Assembly: GCA_905250115.1 (NCBI GenBank)
Contig: CAJNOI010000229.1
Location: 59,455-123,454 of the forward strand
Direction of reading: 5' to 3'
DNA: 64,000 bases
Origin: Adineta steineri
Taxonomy: Eukaryota > Rotifera > Eurotatoria > Adinetida > Adinetidae
Made by a program: the position numbers and the translations under genes. This document shows positions 49,249-58,943 of the stretch, piece after piece (the stretch's first letter is position 1; each line of letters begins with the position of its first letter). The notes beneath the pieces were generated by a model. It was not told the origin of the DNA. It worked only from the letters and a program-made list of their open reading frames with translations, and searched no databases.

Positions 49249-50928
49249 TCAAAAAAGATTAGTATCATTATGCATATTATATAGTTGTTTTCTATCGAGC
49301 AGCTTAGGAGTTTTCGCTCGACCTTGTGGATATAGCCACTTTTCCAAGCCATCTAACCGTCCCACATGTTCAATAGCATAAGCGGCTGCTTTAACGACTT
49401 TCTCATATGCAGATGGATTAACATTTGTAATTCTATCACATTGTTGATGATAACATGAATCATAAGGCGCATTGGCTATTCCCGCATTTCCCGTTCCCAT
49501 CAATGCTGCATATTGATCTCGTTCATCTGGTGATTTGATCCCACCAGCCCCTGTATTTACACCGCCAACAGCTATACCACTCGTCAAAAATGGTACGAAA
49601 TCACTACCTCCTCCAACTCCGGATTCAGTCCACGGCAGTTTCTGTTCTTTAAACCATTGTTGAAATAGATCTGTGATTCGATCAGTAGCGTAGACTGCGT
49701 GGTCGGGTGTTCCTGATGGAACTTGTACACTGTCAGAAATACCAAAATTAGGATTAGGAGAAGCTAACATATCATAATTGAAATATAATAGATAATCTTC
49801 CAAACGTCCGCTTTCAATGGTGGCACTAGCCAAAGACGCTTGCTCAACATGATAAATAGAACCGAGTAGACCGAGTTCTTCTGCACCCCACCAACAAAAT
49901 CGAACGCGATATTGATACTGAGCATAGTTCAATGAAGCTGTCTGAAGTAGACGAGCTAAATTAAGAGCCAAAACCAAATTGGCGACTGTACCACTACCAT
50001 TATCATTGATTCCACTTCCATCTGGTACTCCGTCACTATGAGAACCAATAATAATTGTCTTTGTTTTATCTCCTGTTGGCGTATCAGCACAAATATTCCC
50101 GATTCCCTCTGCATCTTTTACATCGATATTCATAATAACACCTGCATTCGTACTTGGATCAGATGCTGCATTAACAAATTGCATCCCCAAATTATACGAC
50201 AGGAAATAGGCTGGAATTGTTGAATTGGAATGAGCTGTCACACCCTGTAATGGTTGAAAACGATCTGGCGCTGTTCCATCGTTGTAAACGAACAATCCTT
50301 TTACGCGGTACCTTTCAGCTAGTTGAGACTTCTCTATAAATGTGCAATTACCACGTTTGACTATCGCGACAGAATCCGCTACCACTGCATTCATCCAATC
50401 GCTTTCTTGACAACCGAGATTCGGAATCGAAACTAATCGAATAAACGAACCAAAATTGGCTCTCGATGAAAATGAAAAGTGGGTAAAATCTGTCCGGTAA
50501 ACATAATTCGTGACAAGGCCATTAATTTGTGATTGTAATTGTGGGATACCTTCGACGATACTATTTCGAACTGTAAAATACTCATGGTGAATAACTAAAT
50601 TTGTGTTTTGTTCAAGTTGACTAGTAATATAATCGAGTGTAGCATTGAATCCTCGAGTTCCAATTGCTCGATTTCCATTATTTTGATCGGCTATTATTTG
50701 TAATTGTCCTAAATGTTTCATAAGTTCATTACTTTTAATTTGGTGCTCAAATACGCGTGGTCTATCATAATTTGTGTTTCTCGAATTTAAACGGCTGATA
50801 ACTACACCCAATATGATTGCGACAAGAACAATTGCTGTAATTGAAAATAGAATAAGCAATCCAGCAAAAATATAAAATGTTTTTGTTGAAATAGATTGTA
50901 ATCCATTTCTCTTTGTTATTTCAGTCAT
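49249..50928 (-). CDS. Membrane-anchored M28 aminopeptidase with PA domain
   Basis: A single-exon gene of 559 aa. One membrane segment near the N-terminus (FYIFAGLLILFSITAIVLV) makes it type II. Residues about 90-270 include a PA-like insert (SVAIVKRGNCTFIEKSQLA). The M28 catalytic domain has all five metal-site residues: His-x-Asp in GSHSDG, Asp in NDNGSG, Glu in GAEELG, Asp in NYDML, and His in CYHQQCD. GVGGGSDFVPF and GGVNTGAG are substrate-loop motifs of the family. It probably trims peptides outside the cell. The intronless gene and the likeness to bacterial and fungal M28 peptidases leave a foreign origin possible. It differs from the ERMP1-like M28 gene at 21404. Confidence 0.85.
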   Translation of the reverse strand: MTEITKRNGLQSISTKTFYIFAGLLILFSITAIVLVAIILGVVISRLNSRNTNYDRPRVFEHQIKSNELMKHLGQLQIIADQNNGNRAIGTRGFNATLDYITSQLEQNTNLVIHHEYFTVRNSIVEGIPQLQSQINGLVTNYVYRTDFTHFSFSSRANFGSFIRLVSIPNLGCQESDWMNAVVADSVAIVKRGNCTFIEKSQLAERYRVKGLFVYNDGTAPDRFQPLQGVTAHSNSTIPAYFLSYNLGMQFVNAASDPSTNAGVIMNIDVKDAEGIGNICADTPTGDKTKTIIIGSHSDGVPDGSGINDNGSGTVANLVLALNLARLLQTASLNYAQYQYRVRFCWWGAEELGLLGSIYHVEQASLASATIESGRLEDYLLYFNYDMLASPNPNFGISDSVQVPSGTPDHAVYATDRITDLFQQWFKEQKLPWTESGVGGGSDFVPFLTSGIAVGGVNTGAGGIKSPDERDQYAALMGTGNAGIANAPYDSCYHQQCDRITNVNPSAYEKVVKAAAYAIEHVGRLDGLEKWLYPQGRAKTPKLLDRKQLYNMHNDTNLF

Positions 50929-51811
50929 CTTTAATACAACAATCTAAAAGAAATCTTTTGCATCGACAACAAATGAAAAGACAAATGTTTTATTTTGAAT
51001 AAGAGAAAGAATATTTTATAACTCTACTTCATCCAAAACTCAACAGCTCTTATCTGTACTTTACTTTTATGATTGAAAAAATGCAGTTAAATTTCTCGAG
51101 TTTTATGGTAACAACCAGATAATCATTCAAAGTAATAATCAATGTAGTATCAATTATAAACGCACAAGTATTTGTCATATGAGAATATGTGATAAACGAT
51201 TGCATGATATTCTATTCCAGAGTAGTTATTTTATTTTAATCAAGAAAAGATTTGAAATATTATTACAGAAAAATGCAAAAATGAAGGGTATAGATATAAT
51301 TCAGTCGTCTCTTTACCCACATTAGATCTTTTCGCAGTGCCCAATCCACATTCGAACATTACTTTTACTAATATTGCTGAGCAAGACTAGCGAATTGTGC
51401 TAAAAACTATGGTAAATATTCACCAACTCGATGGTAATAAGTTCTTCGTGCGAATTCTTTCCCAGTTATTCATAACTCATTGTGGGTGTGGGTGTGCATG
51501 ATGATGTGGTTGAGTGCATATGGGTATCATATCTATACCACATTCACCACACCCATAAATGAAATGTATTCGAATGCATAATTGCATTTTTATCTCATTT
51601 TTTTATTGAATATGATTCTTTACTAAAAAAAATGCTTGTCGTATAGACAAGACGTTGTTCAGAAAGTTATTATGCTAATTGTGTCTTTCTTAACTCGATA
51701 GGAACTATACACATTTGTTATTATTTATAGATAGTAAATGATTATCGACAAGCATTTATTTTTGAATTCTAAAACAAAAATAGAAATCGAAAGATAATGT
51801 TACCACTCAAT
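50929..51811. other. Intergenic region
   Basis: AT-rich, with one telomere-like element at 51481. No gene seen. Confidence 0.5.
51481..51556. repeat. Telomere-like inverted element
   Basis: TGTGGGTGTGGGTGTGCATG on the left, CCACATTCACCACACCCA on the right. Confidence 0.65.
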
Positions 51812-53999
51812 TCACTCTTGCTCAGTTAGCACTATATCACATCTAGATTGTTCCATTATTTTGCGAATTTTTCTTTCACCCTTTGTAGATAATGCATTAC
51901 CCCATATTTCAAGTATTCTCAAAGTTCGATTTATTTGGATCATACTAATAATTGTTTGCACACTGTGATCAGTGATGAAATTGTTGGCTAGAATCAGTTG
52001 TCGCAGAGTATCATTCTCCCCGAGAGCATTAAATATCGATGTCAATCCATCATCAGTAATTTACGTTTCATTCATAAAGATTCTCGAGAGTGTACTGTTA
52101 CGAAGTAACAATTGTCCGATAAAAATCGCCCCCTTATCACCCAGTTTGTTTCTGTTCATATCGATATGTCGGAGAGACGTGTTGTTTTCCAGAGCACCAC
52201 ATAACACCCGAATGCCTGTGCTGGTCAGATGATTGTCACATATAGCTAGAAAGTCAAGTGAGCGATTGATACGAAGCATGTTGCCGATCTCTTTCACACC
52301 CTTATCGCCCATTTTTGTTGAATTTAAGCGGAGTGTTGTCAATGTCGAATTGTCATGAAGAGTACGAGCTACATTCGCAACACCCACAGCTTCTAGAGAA
52401 TTTTCACTTAAGTCCAACGATGTCAACGTGCAGTTGACAGCTAATCCTAAACTTAAAAAGGTCACGCCTATTGGTGTAATATCGCTATTTCGAAGAGCCA
52501 AATCTTTGCAAGCTTGATTTCTTGTTAATGCAGTACTAATAACGGCCATATCTTCGTCCAAGAATTCTTGATCTGATAATGTACTTGCTGCAAATCTTTC
52601 AGTGCATTTGATAGTATCTTCGAGCTGCTTATTTGAACATGATTTCGTTGATGATGTTATAGACGTGGTTGACCGATAGTTACTGAGAAAATAGAACAAG
52701 AATAAAATCATCGTTATGCATTTAGGTGTGAGTGAAAGAATCGATTATTCAGACATACCTGGATATTGTCGATCTAGTCGTAGAACCAGGCGATTTTTGC
52801 GAACGAAATTGTGATTCTCTAATGCTTCATATAAAAAAATCAATATCAAACTGATCCTATTATTTTCTTACCTCGAATCAGACAGACCTATATTTTGCAG
52901 ACAGTTTTCGATATACTCCAACAATTCAAGACATGTTGGTCTTTCATTCGGAGTTTTCTGACTGCACTGATGATTATAGCTGAGAAATGCCGTTTTTACG
53001 AATTCGTAACGCGTTTCTACGCAATTTTTCAGAAAGCGTTCTACTGCGTTAGAATTTACTCCGTAATTACTCGCTGAAGCGCGAAATTTAACGTGGTTTT
53101 ACACGTTATTTCGTGAGTTTTAACGCGTTAACCACAGTAGACAAAGCTAAAGGAGATAAAAATCGTAAAAATGTGCGCTTTTTCGAATTTTATTTTCGTT
53201 GAAATTTAAAATTTTTACAGGTATTTCTCCGTTTCTTTCTGAGTTTTGTCTGTCTGAGTGTTTTTCCTTTCAGAATTACTTCCAAATAGTAATGATCTGT
53301 TGTTAGTTCTTTGTATGGAAGTCGATCCGTCGTCATTTCCCAAATGCATACACCTGCAGAATATACATCACTGGTCATCGTATAAGATGGGTGAGTAGGA
53401 AGTAGTTCGGGAGCCATCCATCGAATCGTTCCCACCCGTTCAATAGTCGTCAGTTGTGAGCCGGACATAGGGCGAAATCTAGATGAACCAAAATCACCGA
53501 CTTTGACAATAAAACGATGGTCACTTTTTTGTGTACCCCAAGTCATAAAAAAGTTGAATGATTTGATATCACGATGAATAATAGGATTCGGTTGAAATTG
53601 ATGAAGATGGTTGAGTCCTTTTGTTATTTGACTAACAATTGACCATCGATCGGACCAAGGTAACTCATAATTACGAATCACATCATATAAAGATCCAAGT
53701 GACATATATTCAACGACAATAGCCAAACAGTTCCGATCTAAGCAAACACCAAACACATTCAAAATATGAGAAAATCGAAGACGATGCATCATGGTCATTT
53801 CTTTAAAAAAATCCTTTCTTTCCTTTAATGAGACAAAACTAGCATCGATACGAAGTTTTTTTATAGCAACTTGCTGGCGTCGGCTAATCCATTCTCCATC
53901 ATAAACATCTCCAAAGCTGCCACTTCCTAAAACTCTTTCAAATTTGAGATCGCTTAAACTTATTTTCAGAAATTCGTCATTTCTTTCATCTTCTGCCAT
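51812..53999 (-). pseudogene. TKL-type protein kinase with C-terminal LRRs, two lesions
   Basis: The kinase exon starts at the ATG at 53999 (MAEDERNDEF). It has the Gly loop GSGSFGDVY, Lys in VAIKK, HRDIKSFN, GDFGSS and APELLP, so catalytic residues are complete up to subdomain IX (TSDVYSAGVCIWEM). The frame then loses likeness at about 53280. The end of the kinase (KTPNERPTCLELLEYI) reappears at about 52960-52872, then a linker exon 52818-52759 and the LRR exon from 52682, all joining in phase. The LRRs are of the RI/NLR type (LTSLDLSENSLEAVGV and similar, about seven units). TAA at 52061-52063 interrupts them; the frame resumes with ITDDGLTSIFNAL to 51812. Between kinase parts lies a CpG-rich segment unlike its surroundings. 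A cytosolic signalling kinase, probably dead or with alternative products. Confidence 0.7.
52985..53275. other. CpG-rich segment interrupting the kinase domain
   Basis: About 290 bp rich in ACG/CGT words and short palindromes (TTAACGCGTTAA, CGTAACGCG, ACGAATTCGT), unlike the AT-rich neighbourhood. It may be an enlarged intron from the donor GAAGTAATT (53280) or an inserted element. An open minus-strand frame of about 60 codons runs from it into the final kinase segment. Confidence 0.5.
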
Positions 54000-54484
54000 G
54001 ATTGTATGTAGAAAAAGCAAATAAAGAATGACTTCTATATCAGAGACAATAAATCATTCACTATTGAATTTTATAGTGGAGAATTTGATAAGAACAAAAA
54101 AAGAATAGAGTTGCATCAACAAATAAAGCAATCGTATTAATCTTTATATACCAAGCAATATCTGAACAGATTTATTACATGAGTTTCATATAACAAAATA
54201 AAGTAATCTGCAATTGCTACTCGTCGAATAGATTATCGATGTAATAAAACGAAAATTTCCAACAGCATTTGATTTATAATGGTCCATAAAGAAAATTTCC
54301 AACATAGCTTTTTATGGTGTAGATTGTGAAAAAATATGACTCTCACTTTCAAGATGGTTTTTGCCTGTTGTACAACATGAAATGCAAGCTTATTAAAAAT
54401 AAAACATAGCGATAGATTTTAATTGAACTGTAGAAAAGAAATGTCGCACGCTATATTTTAAGACTGAGAACTGAACGTATCGTA
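54000..54484. other. Spacer between kinase and hydrolase relic
   Basis: AT-rich upstream region of the kinase gene; nothing recognisable. Confidence 0.45.
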
Positions 54485-54927
54485 TCATTCTTCGCAACGT
54501 GCTCTCTCATATGCAATCCATTTACTTTGTTTTTTCATGAATTCTCCAGCATAAATTTGTTGCGTCTAGTTTTTTGGCAATTGATGATAATCATAATATG
54601 CGTCAGCTAATTGACCATAAAATTGCTGCTGTTGTATCAGTATCGTCACCAGGATCAACAGCAGCAAGTGCACCATTTTCAAAGTTATTTTCAGACCAAA
54701 ACACCCATGATGCAGCTTCAAGAGCATTGACTATATACTCTTTCTCTCAAATACTGTATTCATAATCAATTTTCTTTTATACAATTCTTCAGCAATTGAT
54801 TTTATATCATCATGAAGATCTTTTCCGCGAAGCCAGCTCTTATGTTTTTCATAGAGCCCGTTGTCTAATAATTCATCTCTGCCTTTACCCTGAAGAGCGG
54901 TAACAATCAATGCGCTATAATATCGAG
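54485..54927 (-). pseudogene. ADP-ribosylglycohydrolase (DraG/ARH) relic
   Basis: Read on the minus strand from 54924 there is RYYSALIVTALQGKGRDELL, then KSWLRGKDLHDDIKSIAEEL. After a shift of frame comes YIVNALEAASWVFW, then LAAVDPGDDTDTTAAI. After another shift comes YGQLADAYYDYHQLPKN, then QQIYAGEF and a basic end at TGA 54485. These are the C-terminal motifs of ADP-ribosylglycohydrolases, including the metal-binding GDDTDT. Two frame changes, a TGA near 54755 and a TAG in place of the Trp codon after LPKN show it is dead. The N-terminal half with the first Asp cluster is missing; the copy is cut where a telomere-like element starts. Confidence 0.75.
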
Positions 54928-54930
54928 AGT

Positions 54931-54988
54931 TTGAATGTGGATTTATCTTTTATTTACCCAAATCCACACCCACACCCACACCTTCAAG
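54931..54988. repeat. Telomere-like inverted element at the relic's edge
   Basis: TTTGAATGTGGATTT on the left, AATCCACACCCACACCCACA then CCTTCAAG on the right. Confidence 0.6.
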
Positions 54989-55010
54989 AATGTCGACACT
55001 GTTCAGTATT

Positions 55011-55057
55011 GGATGGGTGTGAGTGCAAATATTACAATCATCTCTCACTCACACCCG
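55011..55057. repeat. Telomere-like inverted element
   Basis: GGATGGGTGTGAGTGC on the left, CTCTCACTCACACCCGC on the right, 22 bp from the previous one. Confidence 0.6.
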
Positions 55058-55294
55058 CTTTAATAATGCCCGTTTTTGTCTTTCTGTAGCTTTCTGTTCT
55101 TTATTTCAAATACCTTTCTTCTTTTTAGATTTATCATAGTATAAGAATGATTTTCGATAAGTATTGTGTGCTTTTTTATACCCTTGTGAAAATCACAGCT
55201 GCTCTAAATAAATGCAAGCTCTATCACATTCTTCTATCGACACACTTTTCTGAAGAGTAGGCAACCGAATTTATTTTTGAAAAAAAACCGAATC

Positions 55295-55927
55295 ATGAAA
55301 AATACACTATTGTATTATCTGTTACTATCAACTTCAACTTTGTTAGTTGTTATATCGGCTAAATATATAAGTGGTAACCAAGGTAAATAATCATTTGTCT
55401 GTATTTGGCCGTGTTACGAGTTTATGATGGAAATGAATTGTAAAATCAATCAAAATTTATATATTTATAAGAATCGAGCAATACTTATCAAAGTCTATAA
55501 GGTTAAATTTGTATTTCAGGTCTTGCTAAATTCGATTTAGATCAAAAAGCAACTCCTCAAGATTATAATGGACCTTGGGGAGAAGGAGTCACATGTCCTT
55601 ACAACAATCCTCGTAAATAACTTTTTTCGTCTACTATTTTGTTGTCACTTATTTTCTCTTTTGTTTTTCCGTACATTAGCTTTTCCTGACGGTACTACGA
55701 CATATAAAGGTACAGTTCCATCTGCTATGACTACTGATGCTGTGAATTATCTTCGAGACTCAAATGTTGGAATGTTTCAAGTTAGCGACACTAAAACATA
55801 TCCTAATTTAGACAATCTCTATTTTGTGATGAGAAAAGAATTTCATACTTGGCATTATTCTGGTGGCCAACTCTTAACTGGTTGCTGGACAGGTGTCACT
55901 ATCTATCAATATATCAATCAACCATAA
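55295..55927 (+). CDS. Small secreted protein of unknown family
   Basis: Exons 55295-55382, 55520-55612 and 55680-55927 join in phase to 142 aa. A signal peptide (MKNTLLYYLLLSTSTLLVVISA) precedes a compact domain rich in aromatic residues with two Cys (VTCPYNN and LLTGCWTG) that could pair. Other marks are YNGPWGEG, FPDGTTTYKGTVPSAMTTDA and FHTWHYSGGQ. The frame, borders and signal peptide support a real gene; the family is not one I know. Confidence 0.65.
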
Positions 55928-56374
55928 ACTAACATCTCATGAATTAGAAAGGTTTCTCTATAATACACTTGTTAAAACAGACAAGTGTACATATTTTGAT
56001 TTTATTATTATTAAATACAGTAAAGGAACCATCGTTGCTATAAAGAACGACTGAAAGGATTTTGAATATGATTTTTTAATCAAAGATCACGGACACACAT
56101 AGTAGCAAAAAGTATTAAGAGAGCGTTCATGAAACGATCACTCTAAAGGGCAGTGTTATATCCACACCCACCCATCTCTGAAAAGACTATGTATGTGACT
56201 TAATTTCAGTTTTGTGTTCATTCAGACTCTACAGATGAACATGAACATAACCTTTTTGTTGAGATCTAGATGTTATTCAGTACGTAAATATATACTTTTA
56301 CAACGTTTCATCTCGTCGTTGTTCTTCTTCTTTATTAATTACAACAATTAGAGTTTTTCTTTGAGCTGCTTGTG
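55928..56374. other. Convergent spacer
   Basis: 447 bp, AT-rich, with a weak C-rich scrap (CCACACCCACCCATCTC, about 56161-56177). Nothing else. Confidence 0.5.
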
Positions 56375-57304
56375 TTATATTACCATCTGCGCAGGTCGAA
56401 CGACATTTCTTCTTCCTGTTGGTTGTCCAAATAGATTAGTTAATTGCTTTCGATATGTTGTTGATATATAAAAACTGATAAGAAACGATGAAGAATATGT
56501 AATATAAAGGAAAACACTAATCACAGCCAATATAAAATTTTCTACAGCTATTCTTTCACCAGATTTAATCGGTACAGTTATAGAAGCAATAGCTGAATAC
56601 ACGAAATATACTGTATAAGGACCTAAAGAAATTAAAGCAAAGAATATTCGAAGAAATATAGCTAATGTTAATGAACGTTGAGCTTTTCGAAGATGAACTC
56701 TTCCATGTAATTTAAAATAAGTCAAAATAATCATAATTACCATAATACCCAAAGGTAGTGTACCAAAAAGCACCGGTATACAAAAAAATGATGCATATTT
56801 AGCAAAAATTAAATTATACATTGGTGTACAACTAATACTCGTACTTGATCGAAGTATTTGAGTAAGAATAAAAAATGGGAGACCTTCCGTAGCAATAATG
56901 AAAGTAACTAAAAATGTTATCCAACGAACGAAAGATATATTACTCAACTGTCGCCATCGTACAGTACGGCAACTGCTAAAGAATCGTTCGATTGACATTA
57001 AAGAAACACTATAGATAGCGATCAATGTTGTTATACGTAATCCATAAGTTCTAATTTTACACCACATAAGATTAGTTAAAGTAGGATCAATACTGAATCC
57101 TACAGATAAAATACGTGGTAGTAGACCAACATTAAGTACTAAAAAATCAACTATTGATGAATAAATCAATAAAAATGTACATGGATTTTGTCGATTTGCG
57201 AATAGAATACAAATATTAAGTATACTACCAAATATTCCACAAATATATAGAGGTATACCAATGTAAATAGTAATATAATATGCGATATTCACAAGAAGCG
57301 ACAT
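56375..57304 (-). CDS. Orphan rhodopsin-like GPCR
   Basis: A single-exon gene of 309 aa with seven membrane segments. TM1 has GSILNICILF, TM2 has SSIVDFLVLNVG with the conserved Asp, extracellular loop 1/TM3 has the Cys (MWCKIRTYG), and the DRY box reads IERFF. Extracellular loop 2 has a matching Cys (SISCTPMY). TM6 carries LISLGPYTVYF and TM7 ITYSSSFLISFYIS, followed by a basic tail. It is a different subfamily from the receptor at 9107. Ligand unknown. Confidence 0.75.
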   Translation of the reverse strand: MSLLVNIAYYITIYIGIPLYICGIFGSILNICILFANRQNPCTFLLIYSSIVDFLVLNVGLLPRILSVGFSIDPTLTNLMWCKIRTYGLRITTLIAIYSVSLMSIERFFSSCRTVRWRQLSNISFVRWITFLVTFIIATEGLPFFILTQILRSSTSISCTPMYNLIFAKYASFFCIPVLFGTLPLGIMVIMIILTYFKLHGRVHLRKAQRSLTLAIFLRIFFALISLGPYTVYFVYSAIASITVPIKSGERIAVENFILAVISVFLYITYSSSFLISFYISTTYRKQLTNLFGQPTGRRNVVRPAQMVI

Positions 57305-57553
57305 TTGTTTTCAACTAAATTAAAAAGAAGAAATGCTCACCACAGTTTTTTTTATCGACAGCTGCTCATTTTCATCTTAATTAACATACACTATTGCGTG
57401 TATCAAAAAAATTACTGAAAAGAAAAAGAGTCAATAGAGACAATAAAGTTGTTTCCGAAAGTTATCTCAAAACGGAAGATCATTTTATTTTATTCGCAAG
57501 AAAGACAAAAACTATCGAGATAAGTACAGATAATTTAATGACGTTTTTCTAAG

Positions 57554-57994
57554 TTACTCTGCACGGATTAAATCGATCCGTTCACCATTATTGGTGATAA
57601 TACGGAAAATTTTGTCATCACGTATTATCTTTTGTATATTCCGAATAAATTTAAAAAGATTATCTTCTTTTGTTCGTTCTTTATCGTCTAGGATATACAT
57701 TTCTGTTCCGGCACAATAAGAAGATTTCCATTCATCAGCAGCAGGATTAAATCGTACAAAACACCCGAAGCTATTAATTATATGTGCATTAACGTTATAA
57801 GAGTCTTCTTGCTGTTTGTATTTAATTTGAAGTATAATACCATTAAATTCAGGATATTGTGGAGATTCAACAATTGTCCATTTGCCTTCAGCATCAATTA
57901 ATGGTAATGCCAAGATGGTATTCTTTTCAATAAAGCAGAATAATAGTAAAATCCAAAAGGAAAATGAAGAAACAATCATTTTATTTTTATTCAT
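57554..57994 (-). CDS. Small secreted lipocalin-like protein
   Basis: 146 aa with a clear signal peptide (FWILLLFCFIEKNTILA). The mature part begins EGKWTIVESPQYPEFNG, a GxW near the start as in calycins, followed by alternating beta-strand stretches (IILQIKYKQQ, SYNVNAHIIN) and two Cys (GCFVRF and SYCAG) that could bond. The similarity to lipocalins is in pattern only, so the call is tentative. Confidence 0.5.
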   Translation of the reverse strand: MNKNKMIVSSFSFWILLLFCFIEKNTILALPLIDAEGKWTIVESPQYPEFNGIILQIKYKQQEDSYNVNAHIINSFGCFVRFNPAADEWKSSYCAGTEMYILDDKERTKEDNLFKFIRNIQKIIRDDKIFRIITNNGERIDLIRAE

Positions 57995-58170
57995 AATGTA
58001 TGTGTCCTAAATTATGAGCAAATGATAAAGAATATCATTGTTTTCATCATCTCAAAGAACAAAGAAGAAATGTTCATTGTTGAACATTAAATAAATTTCA
58101 CCAACAGAAACAAAAAAAGAAAATGGTGCATAGATGACAGTAGAGGATGATAAAAAAGGATAGTTTGATA

Positions 58171-58213
58171 TAGGTGTGGATGTTCTATTTCAATTACATC
58201 CACATTCTCAAGA
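58171..58213. repeat. Telomere-like inverted element (short)
   Basis: TAGGTGTGGATG on the left, CATCCACATTCTCAAGAT on the right. Confidence 0.55.
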
Positions 58214-58695
58214 TAAAGGATATATCTCAGAAGTTCTATAAAGTAGTTCTTGATTGATTTCACTAGTTCATATATTAAAAACAACTATAGATTTATAAAT
58301 AAATTTTATAAAAAAGAAAAATTTTAACCGTAAATTCTTCAAACTTCTACTTGAGTTTCTTCGGTTTTGATCAGAGACTTGTTAATGTTGTTCAAGGAAA
58401 TGAAAGTTTTTAATTTTTTGATTATTATATAGTTCAATATCAAAATCGAATTTACGGATAATTTTCCTTTTTAATGAAATTTACTTCTAAAGTGTTTTGT
58501 ATCTGTTTGTTTTCTTTCGAGAGATAGATTTCCAAATCACATGTTTTACTATATAAAAAATACTTAATATTAAAACCGAGTCAAGACTTTTGAATTATTT
58601 GTTATGGAAAACTAAATGATACAAAATAATATTAATTTGTAAAATAGGTTTTCTTTGATTTTCAAAAACATTTGTCAAAATCTTTTCTTATAAAG

Positions 58696-58758
58696 ATGAG
58701 GGTGACGATGGGTGAGAGTTTCTTTTCCTCATGTACACGCACATCCACTCACACCCAT
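58696..58758. repeat. Telomere-like inverted element
   Basis: GATGAGGGTGACGATGGGTG on the left, CATCCACTCACACCCAT on the right. Confidence 0.55.
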
Positions 58759-58943
58759 AGCCACATTCATATTTAGCTTGTTTATTTCTAAAATTGGTAT
58801 TCTTCTTCTTAGGAACTAGTTGACTTTTTTTGTTTAAATTTATTCATTCTTGCATTTATCTAATTAAAAATTAATTAAAAATACAAAAAACTAATTAGTT
58901 TATTTGATGATTTGTATGCTTTGTTGTTGATTTATTTTCTTGT

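Larger units (their letters stand above)
57995..58943. other. Intergenic region
   Basis: AT-rich DNA with two telomere-like elements (58171 and 58696). No gene seen. Confidence 0.5.

Noticed and set aside
54574..54765. Plus-strand 63-codon ORF
   Set aside because: Antisense of the ADP-ribosylglycohydrolase relic, which is the better explanation.
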